Below, piece after piece: positions 1 to 7,636 of a stretch of DNA of 64,000 nt (positions are counted from its first letter, which is position 1; every line of letters begins with the position of its first letter). Both the position numbers and the translations under genes were made by a program. The notes beneath the pieces were generated by a model that was given only the letters and a program-made list of their open reading frames with translations, had not been told where the DNA came from and searched no databases. Source of the stretch: an uncultured Eubacteriales bacterium (lineage in GTDB: Bacteria; Bacillota; Clostridia; Oscillospirales; UBA644); assembly GCA_905207625.1 (NCBI GenBank), contig CAJLLT010000006.1, forward strand, positions 24,069-88,068. The letters are read 5' to 3'.

Positions 1-483
1 ATTCATGGCGGGATACCCCTGCTCCGATGCATGAAGCAGAATCATTTTCAGCGTGGAAAAAATGTCTGAAACTGTCTTTTCGGATAACCCTTTTCTGCGC
101 TTTCCGCCGCAGGACAGCATTTCGTCCTTCATACGCCCTACAAGAGTGCTGTTGATTCCGGATATTGCGTGCTTACCGATTGCCGGAACGAGGTACTTAT
201 GCACATTGCGATAATAGCGTGTGTACGAAGATTCCTTGATAGTTCCTTTAATCACATTTAACCAGCTTTCCGACAGATATGCGAATGTTGTAAGTTTCTT
301 TGCTGCGGGCACGGCGGATCGGCGGGTCACGCCGTAATACTCTTCTTTTTTCGCCTTCACCTCTGTATAGCTTTTGCCGTAAAGAGAACGGTATGCCTTG
401 CTACCGTTCTCATGATATTCAAGCACGCGGGCTTCCCACCTCCCGTCCTTACGCTTAAATATGTTTTCTCCTTTTCTTGCCAT
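1..483 (-). CDS. Tyrosine recombinase/integrase, N-terminal part (cut by window edge)
   Basis: The reading frame is open from an ATG at 483 down to base 1, so only the first 161 residues are in the window. It opens with a typical phage/ICE integrase arm-type DNA-binding domain (motif GENIFKRKDGRWEARV, residues about 6-21) and continues into the SAM-like core-binding domain (about residues 65-160, with the pattern YxRYYRNVHKYLVPAIG). The catalytic R-H-R-Y domain lies beyond the window. A strong ribosome binding site (GGAGG, 7 nt spacing) supports the start. Such integrases insert and excise temperate phages and conjugative elements at tRNA or other sites. It marks an element that continues to the left; its attachment sites cannot be seen here. 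Confidence 0.85.
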   Translation of the reverse strand, partial: MARKGENIFKRKDGRWEARVLEYHENGSKAYRSLYGKSYTEVKAKKEEYYGVTRRSAVPAAKKLTTFAYLSESWLNVIKGTIKESSYTRYYRNVHKYLVPAIGKHAISGINSTLVGRMKDEMLSCGGKRRKGLSEKTVSDIFSTLKMILLHASEQGYPAMN

Positions 484-501
484 TTTATAACCTCCGATAT
501 T

Positions 502-520
502 TTGACAACATATTGACAAC
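502..520. repeat. Direct repeat TTGACAAC x2 upstream of the integrase
   Basis: Two copies of TTGACAAC, one helical turn apart (11 bp period), lie just upstream of the integrase ribosome binding site. Closely phased repeats here could be an operator or excisionase/integrase arm site (inference). The copies could also act as overlapping -35 boxes. Confidence 0.4.
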
Positions 521-632
521 GAATTTTGCACAAAAGCCGTTTGGCGATCGAAAATGTCGGGAAACAGCACCCAAGTTCAAAGAAAATCAGATGCAATTTT
601 CGTTTTACGACACAATAATCCGCGATCTGCTA

Positions 633-661
633 TTGACAAATCCGCTCCCTTGTGGTATCAT
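633..661 (+). promoter_or_regulatory. Sigma-A promoter (candidate small RNA)
   Basis: TTGACA, a 17 bp spacer and TATCAT. It points away from the integrase and has no convincing protein gene downstream; a terminator hairpin follows about 75 bp later. The same spacer end and -10 (TGTGGTATCAT) occur in the tRNA operon promoter near 56.3 kb. Confidence 0.6.
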
Positions 662-667
662 ACGATG

Positions 668-775
668 TGTGTACGTGAAAAGTATAGGTGCATATATTGT
701 TATTTTTGTGTAGTGAAGTATGTCGCTTCATGATACAAAAAGCCGTTTTGCCGTTCCCAAAGGACGGCTTTTTAT
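668..775 (+). ncRNA. Candidate small non-coding RNA, about 105 nt
   Basis: The stretch is bounded by a near-consensus promoter (633-661) and a strong terminator (737-773). It contains an internal small hairpin (TGAAG/CTTCA around 713-731) and no open frame with a ribosome binding site; the only ATG nearby is 3 nt after the -10. I do not recognise an RNA family. It could regulate the neighbouring integrative element or be an attenuated leader of a lost gene. Confidence 0.35.
737..773. terminator. Rho-independent terminator
   Basis: Arms AAAAAGCCGT and ACGGCTTTTT enclose a 17 nt loop. The A and T runs make it usable in both directions. Confidence 0.75.
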
Positions 776-783
776 ATTCTCTC

Positions 784-915
784 GACAGCTTTCCTGCCAT
801 GTGCGGCGTCGCCTGAGTACCGCCATTGACGTTGTATTTCCTCGTAATTTCGTCCAGGTCGGTCGATGCTGAGAGATGCTTTTGATGAATAATTGCGTCA
901 GAAACAAAATCCAAG
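784..915 (-). other. Possible remnant of an element-encoded protein
   Basis: The minus frame reads a protein-like stretch including SASTDLDEITRKYNV and TPHMAGKLSREY, but it has no start or ribosome binding site of its own: translation from the upstream ATG would run through the terminator hairpin at 918-964. This looks like the tail of a deleted gene of the integrative element. The family is not recognised. Confidence 0.25.
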
Positions 916-917
916 TA

Positions 918-964
918 AAAAAGCGATTGCTTCTCCCCGATTTCGGAGAGAAGCAATCGCTTTT
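918..964. terminator. Strong bidirectional hairpin terminator
   Basis: A stem of about 15 bp (AGCGATTGCTTCTC / GAGAAGCAATCGCT) is flanked by A-run and T-run. It would end minus-strand transcripts of the small ORF at 982-1215. Confidence 0.75.
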
Positions 965-981
965 ATTCTTTGCAGCCACTC

Positions 982-1215
982 TTATCGTTTGAGAATCGGC
1001 ACCATGCCGACGTTTTTAAAAACTGTGAGCCGGAGTAAGCCGCATTTGCCCATAAAACAGTGCGCCTGCTCCGGTAGAGTGGATCCCGGATAGAGCAACA
1101 TATTGTATTTGATGTGAATGATTTCGCAATCACAGATAAATTGTTTCTGTGCAAGTGTTGCGATATTCTTCTGGATATCCGTGTTTATACTATATTTTTC
1201 GTTTGCGCCATCCAT
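982..1215 (-). CDS. Small hypothetical protein, 77 aa
   Basis: A short minus-strand frame begins at one of two adjacent ATGs and ends 18 bp before a strong terminator, the expected layout for a real small gene. The product has several cysteines (FICDCEI, AHCFMGKCG) and no recognisable domain or membrane segment. The ribosome binding site is weak. It sits in the accessory zone beside the integrase and may be element cargo or a decayed gene. Confidence 0.3.
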   Translation of the reverse strand: MDGANEKYSINTDIQKNIATLAQKQFICDCEIIHIKYNMLLYPGSTLPEQAHCFMGKCGLLRLTVFKNVGMVPILKR

Positions 1216-1279
1216 TACTTACTGTAATTCATCCGCATCCGACAACCAGTTATTAGTTTTTTCACCCTTGAAACGCGCT

Positions 1280-1313
1280 TTCGGTACACCTGAGATAAAG
1301 CAGGTGTACCGAA
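1280..1313. repeat. Perfect 13 bp inverted repeat
   Basis: TTCGGTACACCTG and CAGGTGTACCGAA surround an 8 nt loop. There is no adjacent T-run, so a plain intrinsic terminator is uncertain. It lies between the accessory zone and the 3' end of nadE; the rest of 1216-1401 holds no gene I can support. Confidence 0.5.
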
Positions 1314-1401
1314 GGGCTCCGTTTCTCTTGTTGCTGCATAAGGTCTGTCACAGAAATCTCTACGTTAAAAATCAGATCTCCCTGTTCCGGTACTTCCGGG
1401 A

Positions 1402-2958
1402 TCAGAATTGAGGATTTATTTCAGTGGGTATGTACGGAAGTGTGAAACCCAGAAGATTTGCTCCCTCGGGGGCAGAGGAACGCTTGAACTGACTGCGGCT
1501 GAAACGGGTAAAGAAAACGTCAAGCCATTTTTCTATTTCCTCGTCGGAATATTCGTCGAATGTGGCAAGCGCGTACTGGCGGATCTCCTCACGGTTCTTC
1601 TTGAACTTTGCGAAGTAAAACATAAAGAAATCGTGAAGTTCATACGGACCGACTATATCCTCCGTCACCTGACCCTGTTTCAGTTCGGGGCTGATGGGAG
1701 TATCGACTATATCTCGGAGAACGTCGCCAAGCTGTCCGCCTCTCTCTTCAGCTATCATCTTCACGACCTCCCGGACCACGGTTTTCGGTACGGTTGCATT
1801 TACGTTGTAATGGCACATCGTATCTCCGCCGTATGTGCACCAGCCCAGCGCCGCCTCAGACATATCACCGGTACCCAGGGCAAGGGCATTATGAATATTT
1901 GCGACATCCATAAGGATCTGAGCCCTTTCCCGGGCCTGCGCATTTTCGAAAACGACATTTTCGTCCTTTACATTGTGTCCTATATCCTCCAGATGGGCTG
2001 TTACTGCGGCTTTTATATCTATTTTCTGCGCAGTGGCACCCACAAGTTCCATAAGTTTCTCCGCATTGCCCTTTGTCCTCTCTCCCGTTCCGAAACAGGG
2101 AAGAGTGAGAGCGTAAATGTCTTTTGCTGGATATCCCGCCATTTTCATCGCGGACTCCGCAACCAGAAGAGCCAGTGTTGAGTCCAGTCCTCCGGAAACG
2201 TTTACCGCGACCTTTTTGAGTCCTGAGGACTCAAGTCTGGTATAAAGAGCCTGAGTCTGGAGTTTAAAAAGTTCTCCGAGCCACCGTTTGGGTTCATTTT
2301 TGCCGTAATAAGGCATTTTATAGTCAATGCCCTTGTTTCGGGTGTAGATTATTCCGCTTTCCTTAGTATCCTCGGCTGCGCAGATGATGGTTTCGGGAAG
2401 ATCCTGAGGTTTGAAATCAACAATTATTCCGTTTCTGAAAATACCGCACATTCCCTTGTATACATTATCCGCAACGCTCTCGCCGAAACCGCCGTTTGCC
2501 ATGGCCACAACGCATTTATAATTAGCCGAAGCTTTTGCGCAGAACTCTATTATATCATTCTGTATGCAGGGATAGCCTGGCATTATGGTGGGAAGGAGAA
2601 GCACATCGCCCTTTTCATTACCGGTTTCGGATACCGCAACTTTCTTTCCTTCAAGGGTAAAACGGTTATTTTTCAGAATATCTCCGTTACGGATAACAAT
2701 GTTTTCGTATTTCGGTACGGAAGTCACTATTATTTTGCCGTTATCTTCGGTAGCTTTGCAGAGCATGTCCACTGCTTTATCGCATTCTTCCTGGAAAAAT
2801 TTGAATTCAAGAAGTGCGCCGCAGGTGGACCCCACAAGGCTGTAGGCAGGGAAAAGATATATATCAGCCGGATTTTCCTCCGTAATATGTATCATCTTCT
2901 CCGCATTTATTGCAGGTTTTCCCGGTTTAACGGGAAAAACACAGGACAGTATTTTCAT
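1402..2958 (-). CDS. nadE: NAD(+) synthase with degenerate N-terminal glutaminase domain
   Basis: The enzyme amidates deamido-NAD to NAD in the cytosol using ATP. The C-terminal synthetase domain (about residues 230-518) is canonical, with the PP-loop SGGLDS near residue 254, LPCFGTGERT, GTGDMSEAALGWCTYGGD, and a C-terminal tail FTRFSRSQFKRSSAPEG typical of glutamine-dependent NadE. The N-terminal nitrilase-like domain is only about 230 residues, and its catalytic residues are not visible: the Glu position reads FPAYSLVG where FPELxLxG is usual, the segment carrying the Lys is shortened, and no ICED-type Cys motif is found. The 518 aa length is below the usual ~640. It may therefore be ammonia-dependent (inference). 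The start has GAGG 8 nt upstream. It follows the symporter gene at 76 bp. Confidence 0.93.
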   Translation of the reverse strand: MKILSCVFPVKPGKPAINAEKMIHITEENPADIYLFPAYSLVGSTCGALLEFKFFQEECDKAVDMLCKATEDNGKIIVTSVPKYENIVIRNGDILKNNRFTLEGKKVAVSETGNEKGDVLLLPTIMPGYPCIQNDIIEFCAKASANYKCVVAMANGGFGESVADNVYKGMCGIFRNGIIVDFKPQDLPETIICAAEDTKESGIIYTRNKGIDYKMPYYGKNEPKRWLGELFKLQTQALYTRLESSGLKKVAVNVSGGLDSTLALLVAESAMKMAGYPAKDIYALTLPCFGTGERTKGNAEKLMELVGATAQKIDIKAAVTAHLEDIGHNVKDENVVFENAQARERAQILMDVANIHNALALGTGDMSEAALGWCTYGGDTMCHYNVNATVPKTVVREVVKMIAEERGGQLGDVLRDIVDTPISPELKQGQVTEDIVGPYELHDFFMFYFAKFKKNREEIRQYALATFDEYSDEEIEKWLDVFFTRFSRSQFKRSSAPEGANLLGFTLPYIPTEINPQF

Positions 2959-3034
2959 TTCGGTTTCCTCACTTTTATTTCAGTTTATCTTTCATCCGCT
3001 ACGGAAGACCCGCCGGCGGACGTGAATCACAAGA

Positions 3035-4507
3035 TCAATCGTCTTTCATTTTCATCAGTTTCCGGACTCTGCCGAACTCATCAAGAACTTCCGGCGAAGG
3101 TTTTTTCGGGCTGACGGCATATGTAATGAAGAAGGCTGCGGTGGACACCGCCACAGAAGGGATAAGCTCGGCGAAACTGCCGGAGGGCAGACCTGAGCCT
3201 AGAATGCAACTGAAGAAGACTGCGGCGGCAAACCCCGAGACTATGGACACAAAAGCACTGATCCAGGTCGCCTTTTTCATGTAAAGAGAAAAAACTGACA
3301 CGGGACCGAAACTTGCCGCGATCACCGTCCAGACAAAACCCGGACGTATGATCAGGGAGGATTCAAAATTGACAGCGAAGGCCAGGGCAAGTCCGGTAAA
3401 GAGCATTACTGACATTCTGCTGACAGAAAACCTTTCCCGTTCCGTTGCCCCTTTATTGAACAACTTCGGATAAATATCCTCCGAAAATGCCGAGGACGCG
3501 ATCAGAAGAGCAGCGTCGGTCACCGCGAGAGCGGTGCAAATATATAAAAACACAGCAATCTGCCTTTGCACGTCATAAAAGGCATTATTCGCCACGGAAA
3601 CGAACAGTGTCTCGGGAATATCGGATCTTATCCCTCTTTGGTTTGCCCATGCCCCCACGGAAAGACACACCAGAAGCACCGGAATTATCAAAAGAAGGAA
3701 CTCCAGCCCGAACCTCTTGGGATTCCTCCGGAGCCTGAGGCAGGCTGAACGCATGGGAATGTACGGCATAAAGAAAACTGCGGCAGCCATGGTAACAGCG
3801 GGCATCAGATCCGTTATACCGAAAACTTCGGGGGCTTCAAGCCCTATACCGGCAGCCGTAAGCTCATACTTGAACACTTCGCCCTTGGTAACAGCAGAGT
3901 ACACCGACAGTATCGCAATAACGGCGGACACGATAACGACATAAACAAAACGAACGGTATCCGCCCTGACATCCGAAGGAAATCCTCCGAGAAAAAGGTA
4001 AAGTCCGCAGAGAAGTGCCGCAGAAAACAGGCAGGCTACATAGTTCAGCCCCAGGCTTTCCGATATGATCCTTGCCGCCAGAGAGAGCATTGCGGAAGAT
4101 AGAAGAAGGAAGAATACCATTGTCACGGCGGCGGTAAAAGCCCTGAGAGTCCCGGTCTTATCGTGAAACCGGTTCTCCATATATGAGGGAAAGGTCCGGC
4201 TGTCCGAGGCAACCTCGGTATATATCCTCGTACGGCGGCTTACAAATATCCACTGCAACAGGACTGCGCCGCACATACCCGCCACAGCAGCTCCGCCGCG
4301 GAGGAGTCCGTTTTTTTCGGTCATAAGCGACGGGATTGTAAGGACGGCTATGCCGGCAATAAAAACAATCCCAGAGGACATGAAGGACGAAATATGGTCC
4401 ACTTTTCTGTCGGCTATTATGTAGGCGGAACTTGTCCGGTTTCGTTTGAAGGAAATCAGACCCGCCGCAAGTACAACCAGGGCATAGCCCGATAAGATCC
4501 AGATCAT
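3035..4507 (-). CDS. Sodium:solute symporter family (SSS) protein
   Basis: An integral membrane protein of about 490 residues with some 13 hydrophobic segments and a short charged C-terminus. The N-terminal pattern (first helix, then SAYIIADRKVDH and a second helix) matches SSS/PutP-type Na+-coupled transporters. The substrate cannot be read from sequence. I chose the ATG at 4507 (MIWILSGYAL) because GGAGAGGAGGT lies 5 nt before it; an ATG 15 codons upstream has no comparable site. It is divergent from the riboswitch-folT unit and probably co-transcribed with nadE, which hints at transport of a precursor or vitamin, but that is only suggestive. Confidence 0.8.
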   Translation of the reverse strand: MIWILSGYALVVLAAGLISFKRNRTSSAYIIADRKVDHISSFMSSGIVFIAGIAVLTIPSLMTEKNGLLRGGAAVAGMCGAVLLQWIFVSRRTRIYTEVASDSRTFPSYMENRFHDKTGTLRAFTAAVTMVFFLLLSSAMLSLAARIISESLGLNYVACLFSAALLCGLYLFLGGFPSDVRADTVRFVYVVIVSAVIAILSVYSAVTKGEVFKYELTAAGIGLEAPEVFGITDLMPAVTMAAAVFFMPYIPMRSACLRLRRNPKRFGLEFLLLIIPVLLVCLSVGAWANQRGIRSDIPETLFVSVANNAFYDVQRQIAVFLYICTALAVTDAALLIASSAFSEDIYPKLFNKGATERERFSVSRMSVMLFTGLALAFAVNFESSLIIRPGFVWTVIAASFGPVSVFSLYMKKATWISAFVSIVSGFAAAVFFSCILGSGLPSGSFAELIPSVAVSTAAFFITYAVSPKKPSPEVLDEFGRVRKLMKMKDD

Positions 4508-4570
4508 CGCGTACCTCCTCTCCGGAATCCCCGGAAAGCGAAACTTCATCAAAAAGTCGGTTTTTATACC

Positions 4571-4598
4571 TTGAATGAAAATATTTCTGTGTTATTAT
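4571..4598 (+). promoter_or_regulatory. Promoter of the THF riboswitch-folT unit
   Basis: TTGAAT, a 16 bp spacer and TATTAT end about 10 bp before the first paired bases of the riboswitch. Confidence 0.6.
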
Positions 4599-4607
4599 GA
4601 GTCCATA

Positions 4608-4716
4608 GACAGAGTAGGTTTCATGCGTTCGGGTTTACCCCGTGAAGTGCTGTGAGATGGGAAGTCGCCCACAGACGAAAAGCTTCGGCTTACGGTATGA
4701 TTCCGCATCCGCTGTT
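4608..4716 (+). promoter_or_regulatory. Tetrahydrofolate (THF) riboswitch
   Basis: The conserved pieces of the class I THF aptamer appear in order: AGAGTAGG at the 5' side, GTGAAGTGCTGTGAGATGGG, AGTCGCCCACAGACGAA, then CGGTATGATT and GCATCCGCTGT closing the P1 stem (ACAG/CTGT). It precedes a folate transporter gene, the classic target. Binding of reduced folate would favour the downstream terminator at 4755-4790 and shut off folT. Confidence 0.92.
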
Positions 4717-4754
4717 GATGTCCCGCCTGTACGGCGGATATTTCGACTTTGGAT

Positions 4755-4790
4755 GCTCCGGTTTACTCCGGAGCTTTGTTGTATTTTTTA
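4755..4790 (+). terminator. Riboswitch expression-platform terminator
   Basis: GCTCCGG / CCGGAGC stem with a 6 nt loop followed by a T-rich run, between the THF aptamer and the folT ribosome binding site. Confidence 0.8.
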
Positions 4791-4807
4791 CAGGAGCGTG
4801 ATCAATC

Positions 4808-5887
4808 ATGCAGACAAAAAAACACAACGTCACAAAGACCCTTATCGCGTGTGCGGTGCTTGCCGCCATCGGCTTCATCCTGGACCGTTATCTGGGGATA
4901 ATGGTTCCCCTTTTCGGGATGAAGACCCTCTCCATCAACGCAAGTTATGTCCCGATATTCTTTGCCGGGTTCCTTTACGGTCCCGTTTGGGGCGCGCTTG
5001 TGGGCGCAGTCCAGGATCTGCTGGGCGCCTTTCTGGTTCCCCAGGGTGCATATTTTTGGGGCTACACTCTGACTACAGCCCTTGCAGGAGCCTCTGCCGG
5101 AGTTTTCGGAAGGATTTTTCTTAAAAAGGAACTGTACGGTCAGGAAATACAAAAGACCGGAAACAGGGGCGGAAACATCATGAAGATCCTGTGCGGGGTC
5201 AGCATGGCAGTCCCGGCGTTTTTTCTGATATTTCCCATGATGCACCTGAAATTTGCGGACAAAACGTATGATCTTACCCTGGGAGCCGCCGCCATAGGAA
5301 CACCGGACAGCAAAGCGGCGTTCGTTTCCCTTCTTTCGCTCTTTGACGGGTCCGCCGCCGAAATGGGTTACACCGCGGCAAGGCTCAATTCGGTTACGGT
5401 GTGGCTCTGCCTGGGAGTTGTGGCATCCGCTGTTTTCGGAATTGCGGGAATCGTGAAAATATGTACGGGAAAGAATTCCGGGGCTGCGGTTTTTTCTCTT
5501 CTTGCCGCACTTTCCGCCGGCATTACCGCCGCGACTCAGCTCATTTATGTACCCAAAGCACTGACGGGACTTGACGTTTCCGTTTCCTTCGGGATCTGGC
5601 CCTATGCGGCGCCGATCCTCTTTGCCTTTGCCCTGGCTCTGGCGCTGGCTCTGGCGGACGGACTGAAGTTCAAACTTGCGGCATTCTGTGCCCTTACCGC
5701 CGCCGTATCTTCCGCCCTGAATTCCCTCTGGCTCACCATGACCCTTAACCCGGCTAAGGCATACACGGTCTATCTCACCCCGAGGCTTGCAAGTGCCATG
5801 TTCCTGTCCGCGCCGGTATACACCGTGCTCTGCTGGATACTCATAAAACGTGTTGCTCCAAGACTGAGCTTGAAACAGGACAGATAA
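4808..5887 (+). CDS. folT: Folate ECF transporter S component FolT, with inserted membrane domain
   Basis: It binds folate in the membrane and would use a shared ECF energising module encoded elsewhere. Residues about 1-112 carry the FolT hallmarks (NASYVPIFFAGFLYGPVWG, VQDLLGAFLVPQGAYFWGYTL), and residues about 290-359 give the last two helices (SLWLTMTLN, LTPRLASAMFLSAPVYTVL). Between them lie about 175 residues with some four extra hydrophobic segments and an extracytoplasmic-looking loop. FolT is normally ~170-180 aa, so this 359 aa protein looks like FolT split by an inserted membrane domain. The frame is continuous. The upstream THF riboswitch independently supports folate specificity. 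Confidence 0.88.
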   Translation: MQTKKHNVTKTLIACAVLAAIGFILDRYLGIMVPLFGMKTLSINASYVPIFFAGFLYGPVWGALVGAVQDLLGAFLVPQGAYFWGYTLTTALAGASAGVFGRIFLKKELYGQEIQKTGNRGGNIMKILCGVSMAVPAFFLIFPMMHLKFADKTYDLTLGAAAIGTPDSKAAFVSLLSLFDGSAAEMGYTAARLNSVTVWLCLGVVASAVFGIAGIVKICTGKNSGAAVFSLLAALSAGITAATQLIYVPKALTGLDVSVSFGIWPYAAPILFAFALALALALADGLKFKLAAFCALTAAVSSALNSLWLTMTLNPAKAYTVYLTPRLASAMFLSAPVYTVLCWILIKRVAPRLSLKQDR

Positions 5888-5909
5888 AACCCATCTTTGA
5901 AAATCCGTT

Positions 5910-5956
5910 ACGTTCGGTACGGCTCCGCTGTGGAATCCGTACCGAACGTTTTTTGT
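5910..5956. terminator. Terminator between convergent folT and ytfJ
   Basis: A 13 bp perfect stem (ACGTTCGGTACGG / CCGTACCGAACGT) is followed by a T-run on the plus strand. Confidence 0.85.
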
Positions 5957-5979
5957 TTCGCCGGATACGGCGATACTTA

Positions 5980-6372
5980 TTATTCCTCTGAGGTCTTTTT
6001 CTTTCTGAAGCTTTCGATTATTCCCGGAACCATATCGACAGCTTTATCCAGCGAGCCGAGAGGGGTCTGATTGAGATTCAGGAGCTGAACGTGACCTTCT
6101 GCGTCAACCACAAGAAATGCCACAGGGGTAACGGTTACTGCGGCGCCGCTTCCGCCGCCGAAACAGGGGGAAGCGTTGTCTTTCTGGTTTTTCGTGGCAA
6201 AGTCCGACCCGCCCGAAGCAAATCCGAAGCCGACCTTTGATACGGGGATTATCGTCGCCCCGGAGTCGGTTCTTATGGGATCTCCGATAACGGTGTTCAC
6301 ATCCACCATATCCTTGATACCCTGTATAGCCGTTTCCATTACACCCTTGACCGGGTTTGCCTGATTTTCCAT
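5980..6372 (-). CDS. ytfJ: Sporulation protein YtfJ (GerW family)
   Basis: 130 residues with the GerW/YtfJ signature: an N-terminal helix (VMETAIQGIKDMVDVNTVIGD), the core IPVSKVGFGFASGGSDF, a Gly-rich segment PCFGGGSGAAVTVTPVAFLV, and a short charged tail. In Bacillus the family is made in the forespore and affects germination. It is the last gene of the minus-strand scp operon, 6 bp after the DUF2953 gene, as in many Clostridia. GAGG precedes the ATG by 10 nt. Confidence 0.92.
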   Translation of the reverse strand: MENQANPVKGVMETAIQGIKDMVDVNTVIGDPIRTDSGATIIPVSKVGFGFASGGSDFATKNQKDNASPCFGGGSGAAVTVTPVAFLVVDAEGHVQLLNLNQTPLGSLDKAVDMVPGIIESFRKKKTSEE

Positions 6373-6378
6373 AAGAAT

Positions 6379-6990
6379 TCAACCTCGTTTCTTTAATATA
6401 TACACACCGGCTCTTATGAGCATTTTAATAAGCCTGAAAACCCTCACGGACAGTTCCGCAGATATCTTTGCCTTTGTCTTCTGTGCCGTAAAGTCCGGAT
6501 ATATGCTGAACTTCCCGTCTTCAATCTTTCCCGAGGAATCAAGCGCACCGAGAACGGGAAATACCGCCGCACTTATCCTGCCGTAATTCAAAGCCGCTTC
6601 GTCCGCGTCTCCGCCCACGGCAATCTCTCCGTGAAGCCTCCGGAACCATACTCCGCAAAGGACCTCGTCCCGGAACATCTCAACAAAAGCGGGAATATCC
6701 CCTATACCGACCGGAATTTTCTTATTTTCCTTCTTTTTTCCGGAAGAATTGCGTTTTCCGGACTGTCTGTCCGGCTTTTTTTCCGCTGTTTTCTTTTTCC
6801 TCGGAAAAATTCTCACCTTAACCGGTCCTGCCCTCACGGAAAGGCGGACCTTGGGTTCGGTCCCGGTATCGGCATATACACACACATCCAGCCGGAGAAA
6901 GCACAGCAGCGCGATCAGAACAAGAATCACAGCCACAGCTCCGCCGATGACATATGCAATGACGGTAAGAATTGTCAGAAAGACGTCCAT
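6379..6990 (-). CDS. DUF2953 domain-containing membrane protein
   Basis: 203 residues: one N-terminal hydrophobic segment (about residues 5-30), then a beta-rich region, a Lys-rich stretch (RKKKTAEKKPDRQSGKRN) and the C-terminal DUF2953-like region with paired Asp/Gly motifs (GEIAVGGDADEAALNYG). This family sits between scpB and ytfJ in many spore formers and is thought to be sporulation-linked; its biochemical role is unknown. It starts 1 bp after the scpB stop, implying translational coupling. Confidence 0.85.
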   Translation of the reverse strand: MDVFLTILTVIAYVIGGAVAVILVLIALLCFLRLDVCVYADTGTEPKVRLSVRAGPVKVRIFPRKKKTAEKKPDRQSGKRNSSGKKKENKKIPVGIGDIPAFVEMFRDEVLCGVWFRRLHGEIAVGGDADEAALNYGRISAAVFPVLGALDSSGKIEDGKFSIYPDFTAQKTKAKISAELSVRVFRLIKMLIRAGVYILKKRG

Positions 6991-6991
6991 T

Positions 6992-7636
6992 TCAGTTGAT
7001 CTCTTTTCCCGGGTCCGCCGGGTCTGCGGTTTCTTCCGTATCCGATCCGGAACCGGAGAATCCCGTGTCTGCCTGTTCCGGCGCCGTACTGTCCGGCTCC
7101 GGTGCAGGATCGAGGAAAGACTCTATCTGCGGAAGCTGTTCCAAAGATCCGAGCCCGAATACGGTAAGAAATTTTGCGGAAGTCCGATACGACATCGGTC
7201 TGCCGGGAAGATCCAGCCTTCCCGCCGTTTCAAGCAGTCCCTTTTCAACAAGATTATCGACTATTTCTGAGGAATTTACACCGCGGACCTGAGAAATATA
7301 TGTTTTTGTCGCAGGCTGGTTGTATGCCGCCACCGCAAGAACTTCCATGGCGGCGTTTGAAATGGCCTGGGTCCGCCGCTGGCTCAGATAATTCGAAACA
7401 GTCTGACCGTACTCCGGCTTGGTGCAAAGCCTGTATGTTCCATCCTGGGTACACGAGAGCATTACTCCGCTGTCCCCGTCCTCCAGATCCTGCTTTATTT
7501 CGTCAAGCTTCTGTTTCACCGTATCAGGATCCGTTTCAAAAAAATCGGACAACCGCTGAACCTGCACCGGTTGACCGGAAGCAAAAAGTATGGCTCTGAG
7601 AGCCCCTTTGAAAGAAAGATTTTCGTCAAGCGTCAT
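6992..7636 (-). CDS. scpB: Segregation and condensation protein B
   Basis: ScpB dimerises through tandem winged-helix domains and joins SMC and ScpA in the bacterial condensin complex. Core motifs are FKGALRAILFASGQPV, AAMEVLAVAAYNQP, ISQVRGVNSSEIVDNLVEKGLLE and PGRPMSYRTSAKFLTVFGL. A Pro/Asp/Ser-rich acidic tail of about 40 residues follows. I chose the ATG at 7636: it overlaps the scpA stop by 11 bp. The longer TTG frame (from 7678) has no better signal. Confidence 0.93.
   Translation of the reverse strand: MTLDENLSFKGALRAILFASGQPVQVQRLSDFFETDPDTVKQKLDEIKQDLEDGDSGVMLSCTQDGTYRLCTKPEYGQTVSNYLSQRRTQAISNAAMEVLAVAAYNQPATKTYISQVRGVNSSEIVDNLVEKGLLETAGRLDLPGRPMSYRTSAKFLTVFGLGSLEQLPQIESFLDPAPEPDSTAPEQADTGFSGSGSDTEETADPADPGKEIN

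Noticed and set aside
728..979. Two overlapping minus-strand frames of 83 and 108 codons
   Set aside because: Both would be translated through the strong hairpin at 918-964 and have no ribosome binding site; at most they contain a gene remnant.
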